Made by a program: the position numbers and the translations under genes
The notes under the pieces: generated by a model
The model's database searches: none
The model's input: the letters and a program-made list of their open reading frames with translations, nothing else
What the model was told of the DNA's origin: nothing
Shown here: positions 8,110 through 15,394 of the stretch, piece by piece
Layout of the letters: every line of letters starts with the position of its first letter
Numbering within the stretch: position 1 is the stretch's first letter
DNA from: a bacterium
GTDB taxonomy: Bacteria > Pseudomonadota > Alphaproteobacteria > Micavibrionales > UBA2020
Direction of reading: 5' to 3'
Assembly: GCA_029945425.1 (NCBI GenBank)
Contig: JAQSDV010000002.1
Span: forward strand, 751,960 to 815,959
DNA length: 64,000 nt

Positions 8110-9113
8110 GATGCCTTCTCCCGTAACTTGTTGTGTGAAGATGCGTATGCTTTGACGAAGGACTCATAAACGGCCTTGAACGGGTCGCCCGAGAGAGCCT
8201 TCAGGTTTTTCTCGATAGTTTGGCTGTCGCCGCGGGCAAGAGGGCCCGTCAGCGCGGTTTTGTAGTCACTCAGTAAATTCTCGGTCTGCTGCTTCAGGTA
8301 CATATCGGCGATGTTCGGCGGAAAGCCGAATTCGTCCTGCAGCGTATCGAACAGTTTTTGCCACAGGATGCAGGAAAAATTCCCCGCCATCACACAGGCC
8401 GCATGGTATTTCGCCTTTTGCTGTGCGGAAAGGCGCACATGCTGGTTGTGGATGCCGGGCAGCAGGTCGCGGAACGGCGGGGCCTTTTCATCCACCACAA
8501 ACGGAATGGCGAGGTATTTGTCGAGCGTGTAGACCTGATTGCCGAAGGTCATCAGCGGATGCGCGCCCCAGGCCTTCTTGGTCACAAGGCTGCCGGAGAA
8601 ATGAACCTTGGTCGCCATGGGCAGCGAGGTTTTGACGGTGTGCAGCCCCTGCCCCAGTTCCTTGGTGCGTGCGGCAGAGGCGACTTCATCGCCCGCCTTC
8701 ACCGCCGCGCGCAAGGCGTCGGTAATTTTCAGCAGGCCCGCGACCTGGCGGCGGCCGGCGGCGTTCAGCTGCGGATGCGCTTCGTCGAAGGATTTGATTG
8801 CGGCCTCGATGCCCTTCACGCTTTCGGCAGTGCGGGATTTTTTGACGGCCTCGAAAGCGGTGTTGAGAATGACAATGTGGTCGCAAGGCGCGATGTCGGC
8901 GAGGTGTTCATCGATGAACGGCTCCACCGCGCTGTCCTTGATCGCGAGAAGAATATGCGTCGCGCCGGTCGCGAGTTCATGCAGTCGCGCCAAAGGCTGC
9001 GAGCGATCCCATTTCGAATAGTCTTTGATTTTGAGCAGGGAAAAATAATGGCAGAGATGCCGCGCAAGGCGGCCATTGCCGATGATCAGGTATTTGTTTG
9101 GTACTTGTCTCAT
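8106..9113 (-). CDS. panG: Rossmann/DUF2520 protein, probable ketopantoate reductase (PanG type)
   Basis: Predicted NADPH-dependent reductase of 335 residues. The N-terminus has the dinucleotide motif YLIIGNGRLARHL, and the C-terminal half has DUF2520 marks: HPLMTFG, IPFVVDEK, KYHAACVMAGNF and the late ALTGPLARGDSQTIEKNL. PanG, first described in Francisella, is as I recall a ketopantoate reductase of this Rossmann/DUF2520 type unrelated in subfamily to PanE. Here the gene overlaps panB and heads a unit lacking panE, which makes ketopantoate to pantoate reduction the likely job (inference). I chose the start at 9113 because the Rossmann strand begins right after it; starts up to 9188 are open. 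Confidence 0.68.
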   Translation of the reverse strand: MRQVPNKYLIIGNGRLARHLCHYFSLLKIKDYSKWDRSQPLARLHELATGATHILLAIKDSAVEPFIDEHLADIAPCDHIVILNTAFEAVKKSRTAESVKGIEAAIKSFDEAHPQLNAAGRRQVAGLLKITDALRAAVKAGDEVASAARTKELGQGLHTVKTSLPMATKVHFSGSLVTKKAWGAHPLMTFGNQVYTLDKYLAIPFVVDEKAPPFRDLLPGIHNQHVRLSAQQKAKYHAACVMAGNFSCILWQKLFDTLQDEFGFPPNIADMYLKQQTENLLSDYKTALTGPLARGDSQTIEKNLKALSGDPFKAVYESFVKAYASSHNKLREKAS

Positions 9114-9323
9114 GATCAAGCCCGGTATCCCGATGTTTAAAAAAGTCCATGTCAGGTGCCGGTCAATCATGATCCGGCCTGATTTCATTATATGATATCG
9201 TGCTGCAAAGCGTCAAAGCAAGTCTTAAGGCCCTAAAATTTCCCCGCATTATGAAAGGGTTAAAAAACTCTGGACATAAGGCCGCCCCCTGCGATATAAA
9301 CCGTTTTGCTGTAATAACGGCGC

Positions 9324-9399
9324 GCCCGGATAGCTCAGTTGGTAGAGCAGTAGATTGAAAATCTACGTGTCGCTGGTTCAAATCCGGCTCCGGGCACCA
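9324..9399 (+). tRNA. tRNA-Phe (GAA)
   Basis: A 76-base cloverleaf: acceptor GCCCGGA pairs with TCCGGGC, the D arm reads AGCTCAGTTGGTAGAGC, the anticodon arm is GTAGA-TTGAAAA-TCTAC with anticodon GAA, and the T arm contains GGTTCAAATCC. CCA is encoded. A TGGACA / ATATAA pair with 17-base spacing lies about 50 bases upstream and is a plausible promoter for this and the following tRNA. Confidence 0.97.
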
Positions 9400-9411
9400 C
9401 TTTCTACCGAC

Positions 9412-9486
9412 GGACGCGTAGCTCAGCGGAAGAGCACACCCTTCACACGGGTGGGGTCATAGGTTCAATCCCTATCGCGTCCACCA
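9412..9486 (+). tRNA. tRNA-Val (CAC)
   Basis: A 75-base cloverleaf: acceptor GGACGCG pairs with CGCGTCC, D arm AGCTCAGCGGAAGAGC, anticodon arm CACCC-TTCACAC-GGGTG with anticodon CAC, and T arm ATAGGTTCAATCCCTAT. CCA is encoded. It lies 12 bases after tRNA-Phe and is probably co-transcribed with it. Confidence 0.97.
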
Positions 9487-9535
9487 TTCCTTCTTTCAGA
9501 AACATATCAGACTGCCAACCACTTAACCGGAATTT

Positions 9536-9564
9536 TTGACATAAATAACCCTCCGTTCTATAGT
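9536..9564 (+). promoter_or_regulatory. Sigma70-type promoter
   Basis: TTGACA at 9536-9541 and TATAGT at 9559-9564 with exactly 17 bases between. It predicts transcription starting near 9571, 25 bases before the GTG start of the next gene. The TTTTGACATAAATA context is nearly the same as in the promoter at 31220. Confidence 0.75.
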
Positions 9565-9595
9565 CAGTTCATCTTTCACAACGGATGAAAAAATC

Positions 9596-10237
9596 GTGAC
9601 CCTGGACGCCATCACACGCGGCATCGAAAGCCTGCAGCAGACTTTCAACAACCAAGCGCACAAAGCACAACCCCCATTCCAGATCACCGATATGGGAGGC
9701 GAAAAAACCTCCTATAGCGGATACGATTATGCGGCGGAGGCAGCGGTGCTTGGCGAGGCTCTCGCCTGCCTCGAGAAAAACGACCGAGAAGGCGCGATCA
9801 AATCCTTAAGTGCTGTATCAGCCTCGCTCTACCGCAAGACGAACTGGCTGGAAAGCGCGGTCGAGAAGCAAGGTATGTTCAGCGATGCGAAAAAAGGCCT
9901 GACACAGGAAATGGAACTGCTGAAAACCTGTGCATCGGAGCTGCATTATCCCCTTTTCCACCTGAAGTACGAAGACGAACGCGATACCCTCGCCCGCGCA
10001 GCGACGGAAACGGCCATGCTGCTAAAAGCAGCTGAGGCGCTGAAAGAGAACAGCGATTATTACCGCGTACGCGAGATCACTGATTTGCTCATCCTTTCCG
10101 CCCGTAACCAGCACCGGCAGGAACAAGTGATCGGCAACATGACCTCAAGGATAGCGGCGCTCGAAGAACAACTGGCGGATCAAAAGCCTGTGCCGCTCGA
10201 CAAAAAGCATTACCGCCCCGCAACCCCTACCGCGTAG
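9596..10237 (+). CDS. Hypothetical helical protein
   Basis: A 213-residue cytoplasmic protein that I do not recognise. It starts with GTG at 9596, 25 bases after the predicted transcription start. The sequence is Ala/Glu/Lys/Leu-rich and predicted largely helical, with segments such as AAEAAVLGEALACLEKNDRE and a C-terminal coiled-coil stretch (about residues 150-195, RIAALEEQLADQK). No signal peptide, membrane segment or catalytic motif is visible. Codon choice matches the neighbours. It has its own promoter and precedes the GGDEF-like gene in the same direction. Confidence 0.75.
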   Translation: MTLDAITRGIESLQQTFNNQAHKAQPPFQITDMGGEKTSYSGYDYAAEAAVLGEALACLEKNDREGAIKSLSAVSASLYRKTNWLESAVEKQGMFSDAKKGLTQEMELLKTCASELHYPLFHLKYEDERDTLARAATETAMLLKAAEALKENSDYYRVREITDLLILSARNQHRQEQVIGNMTSRIAALEEQLADQKPVPLDKKHYRPATPTA

Positions 10238-10333
10238 GCTATTTTTCGTATTCTGGCGCGTTGAATTCCCAATTCTAAAAACCTGCGTCTTGTCGTAAGC
10301 TTGGCGCTGTACATTCTTTGGGCAGATATTTTC

Positions 10334-11512
10334 ATGAGCAAATCTTCCTTCGACGCCGACAAGGCCACCAGCACATACCAGATGCTGACCATGGTGCTGG
10401 TCGCCTTCGCGCTGGGCGCGGGGGCGCTGCATTTCGTCATTGATGGCAGGCAGAAATACCTGCTGCAGACGATGTCGATGGCGGAGCAGCAATCCGGCCT
10501 TGCGCAGACGGTCGCCATGCTGACCGCGCAGCACCAGAAGGATAACGAGGAATCGACTCTCGACAAGCTCAAGGAAAAAGCGGCGCAGCTGCTGCAGCAG
10601 AATGACGTTATCGCCGCGCGCTTCCTGCCCGTGATGGGACAGGCGTCGCTGAAAGACGCCTCCGCGCTGCAGACGCCGGGCCTGAGCGCCATGCGCGGCA
10701 TCGCGAATGCGGCCTTCGGCTACACAACCTCCCCGCATGACGAGAGCGCAAGCCAGCGCGTCGCGGAAATCGCGGCGCTGGCGATGAAGGATGTGCCCGA
10801 ACATTGGGGCAAGGATGTCGACACATTCGTGGCGGCGATCCAGAAACAGATCAACCTGATGACCTATGGCATGTATGGCCTGTCCTGCCTTGCGGCGCTG
10901 CTGGCGCTGTACCTGTCGGCCGGCATGTTCAAGCCCGCCGCGCAATACATCAAGACGCTGCTGGAACATATCGACCATGTGGCGGCGACAGATACGCTGA
11001 CGGGGCTTTACAACCGCGTCATGCTGTTCAAGGTAACCGCGATGCTGATCAGCGGCGCCAAGCGCCACAAGCAGGAACTGGCGGTGCTGGCGATCGATAT
11101 CGACGAGCTGCAGAAAATCAACGACGCGCATGGCCGTGCGGCGGGCGACGGCGCGATCAAGACCGTGGCCGCGACGCTGGGCCATGTGGTGCGCAATTCC
11201 GACGTCATGGGCCGCGTGGCGGGACAGGAATTCGCGATCTTCCTGCCCGCGACCGATGAATACCGCGCCTCGCTCGTTGCGGAAAAACTGCGCGCGGCGG
11301 TCGAGGATACGCCCTTCGCCGTCAAGGAACAGGTCATCATGCTGCGCGTCTGCGTCGGCGTCGCCGAGATACAGCCGCACCACAAGAATTCCGACGACAT
11401 GCTGCGCGCCGCCGAAACCGCGCTCCGCCATGCCAAGGACACCGGCCGCAACAAGGTCGTTTGCCTGAGCAAAATCCAGTCCGTCGCCCCGCCCGAGACC
11501 ATCGCGGTCTAA
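10334..11512 (+). CDS. Membrane GGDEF-domain protein with degenerate active site
   Basis: A 392-residue protein with two membrane segments (MVLVAFALGAGALHFVI near residue 20 and MYGLSCLAALLALYLSAGMF near 180) bracketing a helical sensor region, followed by a GGDEF domain from about residue 220 (TDTLTGLYNRVMLF). GGDEF domains make cyclic di-GMP. Here the signature is AGQEF (about residues 296-300): the first glycine is Ala and the metal-binding acid is Gln, so cyclase activity is doubtful; it may bind ligand or partners. The start at 10334 is preferred over a TTG at 10301; no strong SD is seen for either. Confidence 0.85.
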   Translation: MSKSSFDADKATSTYQMLTMVLVAFALGAGALHFVIDGRQKYLLQTMSMAEQQSGLAQTVAMLTAQHQKDNEESTLDKLKEKAAQLLQQNDVIAARFLPVMGQASLKDASALQTPGLSAMRGIANAAFGYTTSPHDESASQRVAEIAALAMKDVPEHWGKDVDTFVAAIQKQINLMTYGMYGLSCLAALLALYLSAGMFKPAAQYIKTLLEHIDHVAATDTLTGLYNRVMLFKVTAMLISGAKRHKQELAVLAIDIDELQKINDAHGRAAGDGAIKTVAATLGHVVRNSDVMGRVAGQEFAIFLPATDEYRASLVAEKLRAAVEDTPFAVKEQVIMLRVCVGVAEIQPHHKNSDDMLRAAETALRHAKDTGRNKVVCLSKIQSVAPPETIAV

Positions 11513-11619
11513 AGCGGTTATGGAGAAGCGCCTGTCTGCCATCTAAGACGGCCTGTACGCTCCAACAGACGAATTCTCCCTTCTATGGCCATACCTCTGT
11601 TTCGGCGGAGGAAACGGCG

Positions 11620-11712
11620 ATGCTTCTCCTGCAAACCATTGTTCAAAAAGGGCCTGCAGCCATAGAATTGGTGCAGCACAACATAACCGCCTTTTTTGGA
11701 GAATCACGATGA
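11620..11712 (+). CDS. 30-residue leader ORF coupled to the Met-rich gene
   Basis: A short ORF with a strong SD (GGAGG, 8 bases before ATG) encodes 30 residues beginning MLLLQTIVQKG and ending AFFGESR. Its TGA stop overlaps the ATG of the Met-rich gene as ATGA, the classic geometry of translational coupling. The SD of the Met-rich gene (GGAG) lies inside this ORF. The peptide has no Met run, so simple methionine attenuation is not indicated. It may be a small protein in its own right; a uORF role is inferred from the overlap. Confidence 0.65.
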   Translation: MLLLQTIVQKGPAAIELVQHNITAFFGESR

Positions 11713-12203
11713 ACACCGCCACCAACACCCAGCCCCCCATGATGAACAACAACATGATGCCGAACATGATGCCCCAGATGATGCCCCCCATGATGCCGAT
11801 GATGAATGGCATGATGGGCATGCCCATGATGAACGGCATGATGCACAACCACATGATGCATCCCATGATGATGAACCAGATGATGCCCCAGATGATGCCG
11901 ATGATGAACGGCATGATGGGCATGCCCATGATGAACAACCAGATGATGCCGCAAATGATGCCGATGATGCAAAACGGCATGAACATGCCCATGAACATGA
12001 TGGGCAGCATGATGCCGATGATGATGTCGAAAATGAAATGCACCATGACCGCAACCGGCATGACCTGCGAAATGATGCCGATGGACGCCGCCATGAAAGA
12101 CATGTTCATGGAAGGCTGCAAGCGCATGATGACCATGATGCAATCCGGCATGCCCATGATGATGGGTTGCGGCGGCATGATGATGATGTGCGACGGCAAG
12201 TAA
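11709..12203 (+). CDS. Extremely methionine-rich protein (about 45% Met)
   Basis: A 164-residue protein in which I count 73 Met (44.5%). Residues 10-110 are built of MM, MMP, MMN, MPMM and GMM units with Asn, Gln, Pro and Gly, including an internal duplication (44 bases at 11791-11834 repeated at 11893-11936 with one change). The last 55 residues are less repetitive and hold five Cys (111, 120, 137, 154, 161) amid Met, e.g. GCGGMMMMC. Three His are at 46, 48 and 51. There is no signal peptide or membrane segment. Met/Cys clusters of this kind could bind Cu(I)/Ag(I) or act as an oxidant sink; neither is shown. A good SD (GGAG), coupling to the leader ORF and a terminator at 12228 support expression. 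Confidence 0.8.
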   Translation: MNTATNTQPPMMNNNMMPNMMPQMMPPMMPMMNGMMGMPMMNGMMHNHMMHPMMMNQMMPQMMPMMNGMMGMPMMNNQMMPQMMPMMQNGMNMPMNMMGSMMPMMMSKMKCTMTATGMTCEMMPMDAAMKDMFMEGCKRMMTMMQSGMPMMMGCGGMMMMCDGK

Positions 12204-12227
12204 TCAACTGCCCGTACCGGTAACAAA

Positions 12228-12266
12228 AAAGCGCCCCCTTGCAAATTTGCTCGGGGGCGCTTTCTT
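12228..12266. terminator. Bidirectional rho-independent terminator
   Basis: Stem AAAGCGCCCCC (12228-12238) pairs with GGGGGCGCTTT (12253-12263) over a 14-base loop. T/A runs flank both sides, so it can end the Met-rich gene on the plus strand and the XRE-cupin gene on the minus strand. Confidence 0.88.
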
Positions 12267-12298
12267 GTGTGTAAGTGAGTGAGTTGTGTGTGTGTGTA
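12265..12298. repeat. GT-rich simple sequence with a short (TG)n run
   Basis: Between the terminator and the end of the XRE-cupin gene lies a GT-rich stretch including an uninterrupted TG run at 12285-12297. It is intergenic between convergent genes, so slippage there would not alter a protein. No function is evident. Confidence 0.6.
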
Positions 12299-12306
12299 GG
12301 TAAAAC

Positions 12307-12951
12307 TTATCCGCCGACCGTTTCAGTATAGGTCATGACGAGGTAAAGAACGGCCTCGGTCGTGCCGAGATTTTTGTAATGGTGATCGACATCCGCCTTG
12401 AACAGGATCGCATCGCCTTCGCTTAAATTCTGGGTGGCCTCGCCCGCCAGCGCGATTTCAACGACACCCTTGGCGACAAATAAGTTTTCGTAGGTGCCAT
12501 GGGCATGCGCTTCGGCCGTTTCGGTATGGCCCGCGCCGATGCGGATTTCATAGAACTCGACCTTGCGTTCCTCGTCGAAGGGGAACAGCGCGCGGGAGCT
12601 GAATTTGCCGTCGCTGGATTCCAGCACCTTCGCCTCTTTATTGCGCATGACAACGGGGCCGGAGGCACCGGCGCTGGCGATCAGGGTGGCAAAGGGCACT
12701 TGCAACGCTAAAGCGACCTTCCACAGGACGCCGATGCTGGGCACGCTTTTGGCGGTTTCGATCTGGCCGAGCATCGCGCGACTGACGCCGGATAATTTCG
12801 CAAGCCTTTCGAGCGAATGTCCGCGCTTGGTGCGCAGTCGGCGGAGGTTCGCGCCGACAAGGGCGGAAAGCTCGGCGGTGGATTCAAGGGATGCCCCTGC
12901 CTCGGGCGCGTCACCCTCGGGCAGGTCGACAATGTCGAGCGGGCGGTTCAT
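12307..12951 (-). CDS. XRE-family regulator with C-terminal cupin domain
   Basis: Transcription regulator of 214 residues. The HTH_3 domain occupies about residues 31-88 (LRRLRTKRGHSLERLAKLSG, VSRAMLGQIETAKSVPSIGVL), and a cupin_2 barrel follows from about 105 to 210 (AHAHGTYENLFVAKGVVEI, GDAILFKADVDHHYKN). This architecture is common in regulators of amine, amino acid or sulfur metabolism that sense a small ligand in the cupin. It starts at 12951 inside a TAATG overlap with the stop of an upstream 63-residue ORF, so the two are coupled. Its target is unknown. Confidence 0.9.
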   Translation of the reverse strand: MNRPLDIVDLPEGDAPEAGASLESTAELSALVGANLRRLRTKRGHSLERLAKLSGVSRAMLGQIETAKSVPSIGVLWKVALALQVPFATLIASAGASGPVVMRNKEAKVLESSDGKFSSRALFPFDEERKVEFYEIRIGAGHTETAEAHAHGTYENLFVAKGVVEIALAGEATQNLSEGDAILFKADVDHHYKNLGTTEAVLYLVMTYTETVGG

Positions 12952-13142
12952 TAGAAACCGTAAACGGCAGGGAAATAGACCCAGTAAACCGGCCAGACCA
13001 GCGGCGTTTGCGCGGAAACTGGCGCCGGGGTGGTGGTTGCTTCACATTGCATCATAGGAACAGCGGCAAGAGCCGGCGCTTGTGCGCGGCGGGATGAACG
13101 AAAAACTTCAAAATCTACAACTTTTGCTGTGTTTTCAGACAT
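12951..13142 (-). CDS. Small hypothetical protein upstream of XRE-cupin regulator
   Basis: A 63-residue ORF (MSENTAKVVDFEVFRSSRRA, ending in an aromatic tail VYWVYFPAVYGF). An AAGG element lies about 9 bases before the ATG. Its TAA shares a base with the ATG of the XRE-cupin gene, which argues that it is translated. The basic middle and Trp/Tyr/Phe-rich end do not match a family I recognise. Confidence 0.6.
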   Translation of the reverse strand: MSENTAKVVDFEVFRSSRRAQAPALAAVPMMQCEATTTPAPVSAQTPLVWPVYWVYFPAVYGF

Positions 13143-13457
13143 TTAACTATACCTTGGCTGTTCACTTGGCGGTGAGGCGATGCGACTCGCATCTGTTAAA
13201 TACTCACTTCATCCAATATAACAGACATTCATCCGTTTGCAAAGACGATTTGGTGGCCGGAACAGCCGAGTCGTGTAACATCCGACCCTTCAGCGCATGA
13301 GCGGTATAGGGTTACCGCGTTGTTATTTAAAGAAAATCCAGAGTTTTCAATCGTTAAAGCGTATTTTCTCAAATGCATAAAAACTGCCTAAAATTGATTA
13401 GATTATGAATAGAGACCATGACTAAAATAGAACGGTGTGAGAGATACGGGTGGGCAA
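13143..13457. other. Intergenic region, no gene seen
   Basis: About 315 bases between the divergent 63-residue ORF and the Sel1 gene. It becomes AT-rich from about 13320 to 13430, where promoters are expected. I see no convincing ORF, RNA gene or terminator. Confidence 0.6.
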
Positions 13458-14144
13458 ATGTTTAGACAGATTATGATGGCACTTACGCTCTGCGCGGCTC
13501 TGGTCGCTGCACCGGCCTATGCCACACAGTCTGTCTACACTCCCCCGTCGCTCGCCGCCCTGCAGGCCGCCGCCGAGCGGGGTGATGCTCTTTCCCAAAA
13601 CCATCTGGCCGTGATGTATGCCGAAGGCCGTGGCGTTGAACAAAACTACCAGCATGCGTCGCTATGGTTCCGCCGCGCCGCCGAACAGGGTGATGCGTTC
13701 GGCCAGTACAGCCTCGCCACGATGTATTCCCAAGGCCTCGGCCTGCCCCGCGACCATGCACAGGCCGCGAAATGGTACAGCAAGGCCGCGAGACAGGGCG
13801 ACGCGAAGGCGCAGTTCCTGCTGGGCAAAGCCTATTACCACGGCACCGGTGTCGCGAAAAGCCAGACCCGCGCCGTTGACTGGTTCCTTGCCGCGTCCAA
13901 AGGCGGCGAACGTGAAGCCGACAAATACCTGCACCTGATCCAGTACAAAAACCAGGTCGCCATGAAACAGCTGGAGGACGGCGCAAAACCCGTCCCCTTC
14001 GCCCAGCAGACGGTCGGCGAAACCGCGAGCCACAGCCTTGGCATCGTCTATCTGCAGGGCCTTGGCGCTGCGGTGAGCCTTGAAGCGATCTTGCTCTGGG
14101 TCGTTTTGCCCATCCTTTGCATGCTCGGCCTCTTCGCGATATAA
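13458..14144 (+). CDS. Secreted Sel1-repeat protein with C-terminal membrane helix
   Basis: A 228-residue protein with an N-terminal signal (MMALTLCAALVAAPAYA), three or four Sel1-like TPR repeats at about residues 30-155 (AAERGDALSQNHLAVMYAEG, AAEQGDAFGQYSLATMYSQG, AARQGDAKAQFLLGKAYYHG), and a C-terminal hydrophobic segment (ILLWVVLPILCMLGLFAI). Sel1 repeats are protein-binding scaffolds. The tail helix suggests the repeats face the periplasm on a membrane anchor. An in-frame GTG at 13437 is open, but the signal peptide fits better with the start at 13458. Confidence 0.85.
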   Translation: MFRQIMMALTLCAALVAAPAYATQSVYTPPSLAALQAAAERGDALSQNHLAVMYAEGRGVEQNYQHASLWFRRAAEQGDAFGQYSLATMYSQGLGLPRDHAQAAKWYSKAARQGDAKAQFLLGKAYYHGTGVAKSQTRAVDWFLAASKGGEREADKYLHLIQYKNQVAMKQLEDGAKPVPFAQQTVGETASHSLGIVYLQGLGAAVSLEAILLWVVLPILCMLGLFAI

Positions 14145-14173
14145 TTTCCCCATCATTGTTACGGGAGATTTAG

Positions 14174-14551
14174 ATGACGCGATTCCTTGCCCTCGCCCTC
14201 GCCTGCCTCATATCCACCACCGCCTGCGCCGACCGCATGATGGCGGAGCCCGTGCGCGCCTGCACGAAGGACGCGAAGATGTGCGCCGACGGATCAAGCG
14301 TGGGACGCACAGGTCCGGACTGCCAATTCCCCTCCTGCCCCGAAGAAAAAGGCCCGTCCACGCCGCCCCCCGAAGGCCGCCAGATGTGCACGATGGACGC
14401 GAAAATCTGCCCCGACGGCAGCGGCGTCGGCCGCACCGGCCCCAACTGCACCTTCGCCCCCTGCCCCGGTGAAAAGCCCAACCCCACCGACACACCCCCG
14501 TCCGAGGACGGTGAAGCGGAGGAAGAGGAAATTCCGGATTCATACGAATAG
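14174..14551 (+). CDS. Secreted Cys-rich repeat protein
   Basis: A 125-residue exported protein (signal FLALALACLISTTACA, possible but imperfect lipobox ending at Cys 18). It carries two copies of a 27-residue Cys motif: ACTKDAKMCADGSSVGRTGP with C-x-F-x-x-C-P following, and CTMDAKICPDGSGVGRTGP with the same ending, four Cys each. The tail is acidic and Pro-rich (EDGEAEEEEIPDSYE). The motif appears in secreted proteins of varied bacteria as far as I recall; its role is unknown. The conserved Cys spacing suggests two disulfide knots per repeat. Confidence 0.75.
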   Translation: MTRFLALALACLISTTACADRMMAEPVRACTKDAKMCADGSSVGRTGPDCQFPSCPEEKGPSTPPPEGRQMCTMDAKICPDGSGVGRTGPNCTFAPCPGEKPNPTDTPPSEDGEAEEEEIPDSYE

Positions 14552-14591
14552 ATTTTTAAAGATGCGCTGATGATTATAGGAGGAAGAATTT

Positions 14592-15329
14592 ATGACGTTT
14601 ATGCGGCATATAATACTCCTCGTGATTTTACTTGTCCCATCGCATGTTATGGCGGAGCAAGACGCACCAATCCGCTCTATTACGCTGAAGGATATTATAT
14701 ATAAATCTCCAACGGATTGGGAAATCACTCTCAACGATCAAAAAATTACAGCCCAGTCGCCGCCGCCACGGCAAGTGACGGATTTGCAAGTGTCGGCGGA
14801 CAAAATTCGTCTCAAATGGTTTGACTCGCAATTGGATGGCGTTGTGGATGTAAGGCTAGAACCCTTTCAGACTTATGATATTGATTCAAACAAGGTAAAA
14901 CCTGTAACAACCAACCCGCCCGAAGGAATGACAGTTGAAGAATGGGATTGGGTTCAAGAGGTAATAGCTCAGTCTCTGACTTTTACTGGTTCGAATTATC
15001 AGAAAGAGCTTCAGTCGTCGTCTAAGAATTTCACTGCAAAAGGTTGGGAGCAGATCACAAAGGAAATTGTAGATAATAAACTTTTGGAACGTGGTGAAGG
15101 TGATTTCAGTATTACCGCATCACTTAAATCCCCACCTTTACTTGTTCAAACCGGCGAATTAGGCGGCACTCAAACTTGGCTTTTCAAAGCTTCTCTTTCG
15201 TTACTGTACAAGGCGGGGAGCGAAATCCGAATGCTGCGGTCAGAAAAAAATGTATTAATTGAACGTACAGCGGGGAAAACACCCGCCCTCGCTATTTCAG
15301 GCTGGGCAACGGTAAAGCCTGTTAAATAA
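14592..15329 (+). CDS. IcmL/DotI-like protein (orphan)
   Basis: A 245-residue exported protein (signal HIILLVILLVPSHVMA). Residues about 120-240 resemble the periplasmic domain of DotI/IcmL/TraM from type IVB secretion: SLTFTGSNYQKELQSSSKNF followed by FTAKGWEQ, ITASLKSPPLLVQTGELGG, TWLFKASLSLLYKAG, and LIERT. The N-terminal 100 residues are unrelated to classic DotI, which has a membrane anchor. No other dot/icm gene is in the window. The gene is visibly richer in A+T than its neighbours and uses AAA, TTA and AAT codons often, which suggests acquisition or different selection. AGGAGG is 9 bases before the ATG. Confidence 0.68.
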   Translation: MTFMRHIILLVILLVPSHVMAEQDAPIRSITLKDIIYKSPTDWEITLNDQKITAQSPPPRQVTDLQVSADKIRLKWFDSQLDGVVDVRLEPFQTYDIDSNKVKPVTTNPPEGMTVEEWDWVQEVIAQSLTFTGSNYQKELQSSSKNFTAKGWEQITKEIVDNKLLERGEGDFSITASLKSPPLLVQTGELGGTQTWLFKASLSLLYKAGSEIRMLRSEKNVLIERTAGKTPALAISGWATVKPVK

Positions 15330-15394
15330 TTATACTCTATTTCCGAAAAAGACGACGATTTGCCAACCAGCCTGTTTTAACTATATGATGAGGT

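Noticed and set aside
11643..12143. Minus-strand His-rich ORF of 166 residues opposite the Met-rich gene
   Set aside because: ATG repeats read as CAT (His) on the other strand, so several frames stay open by composition. Only the plus-strand Met frame has an SD, coupling and a terminator in the right place.
12265..12298. Phase-variable repeat
   Set aside because: The TG run is short and lies between convergent genes downstream of their stops, so length changes would not switch expression.
14592..15329. Part of a type IVB secretion locus
   Set aside because: A single IcmL-like gene with no DotB, DotC, DotD, IcmK or IcmE neighbour is not a locus.
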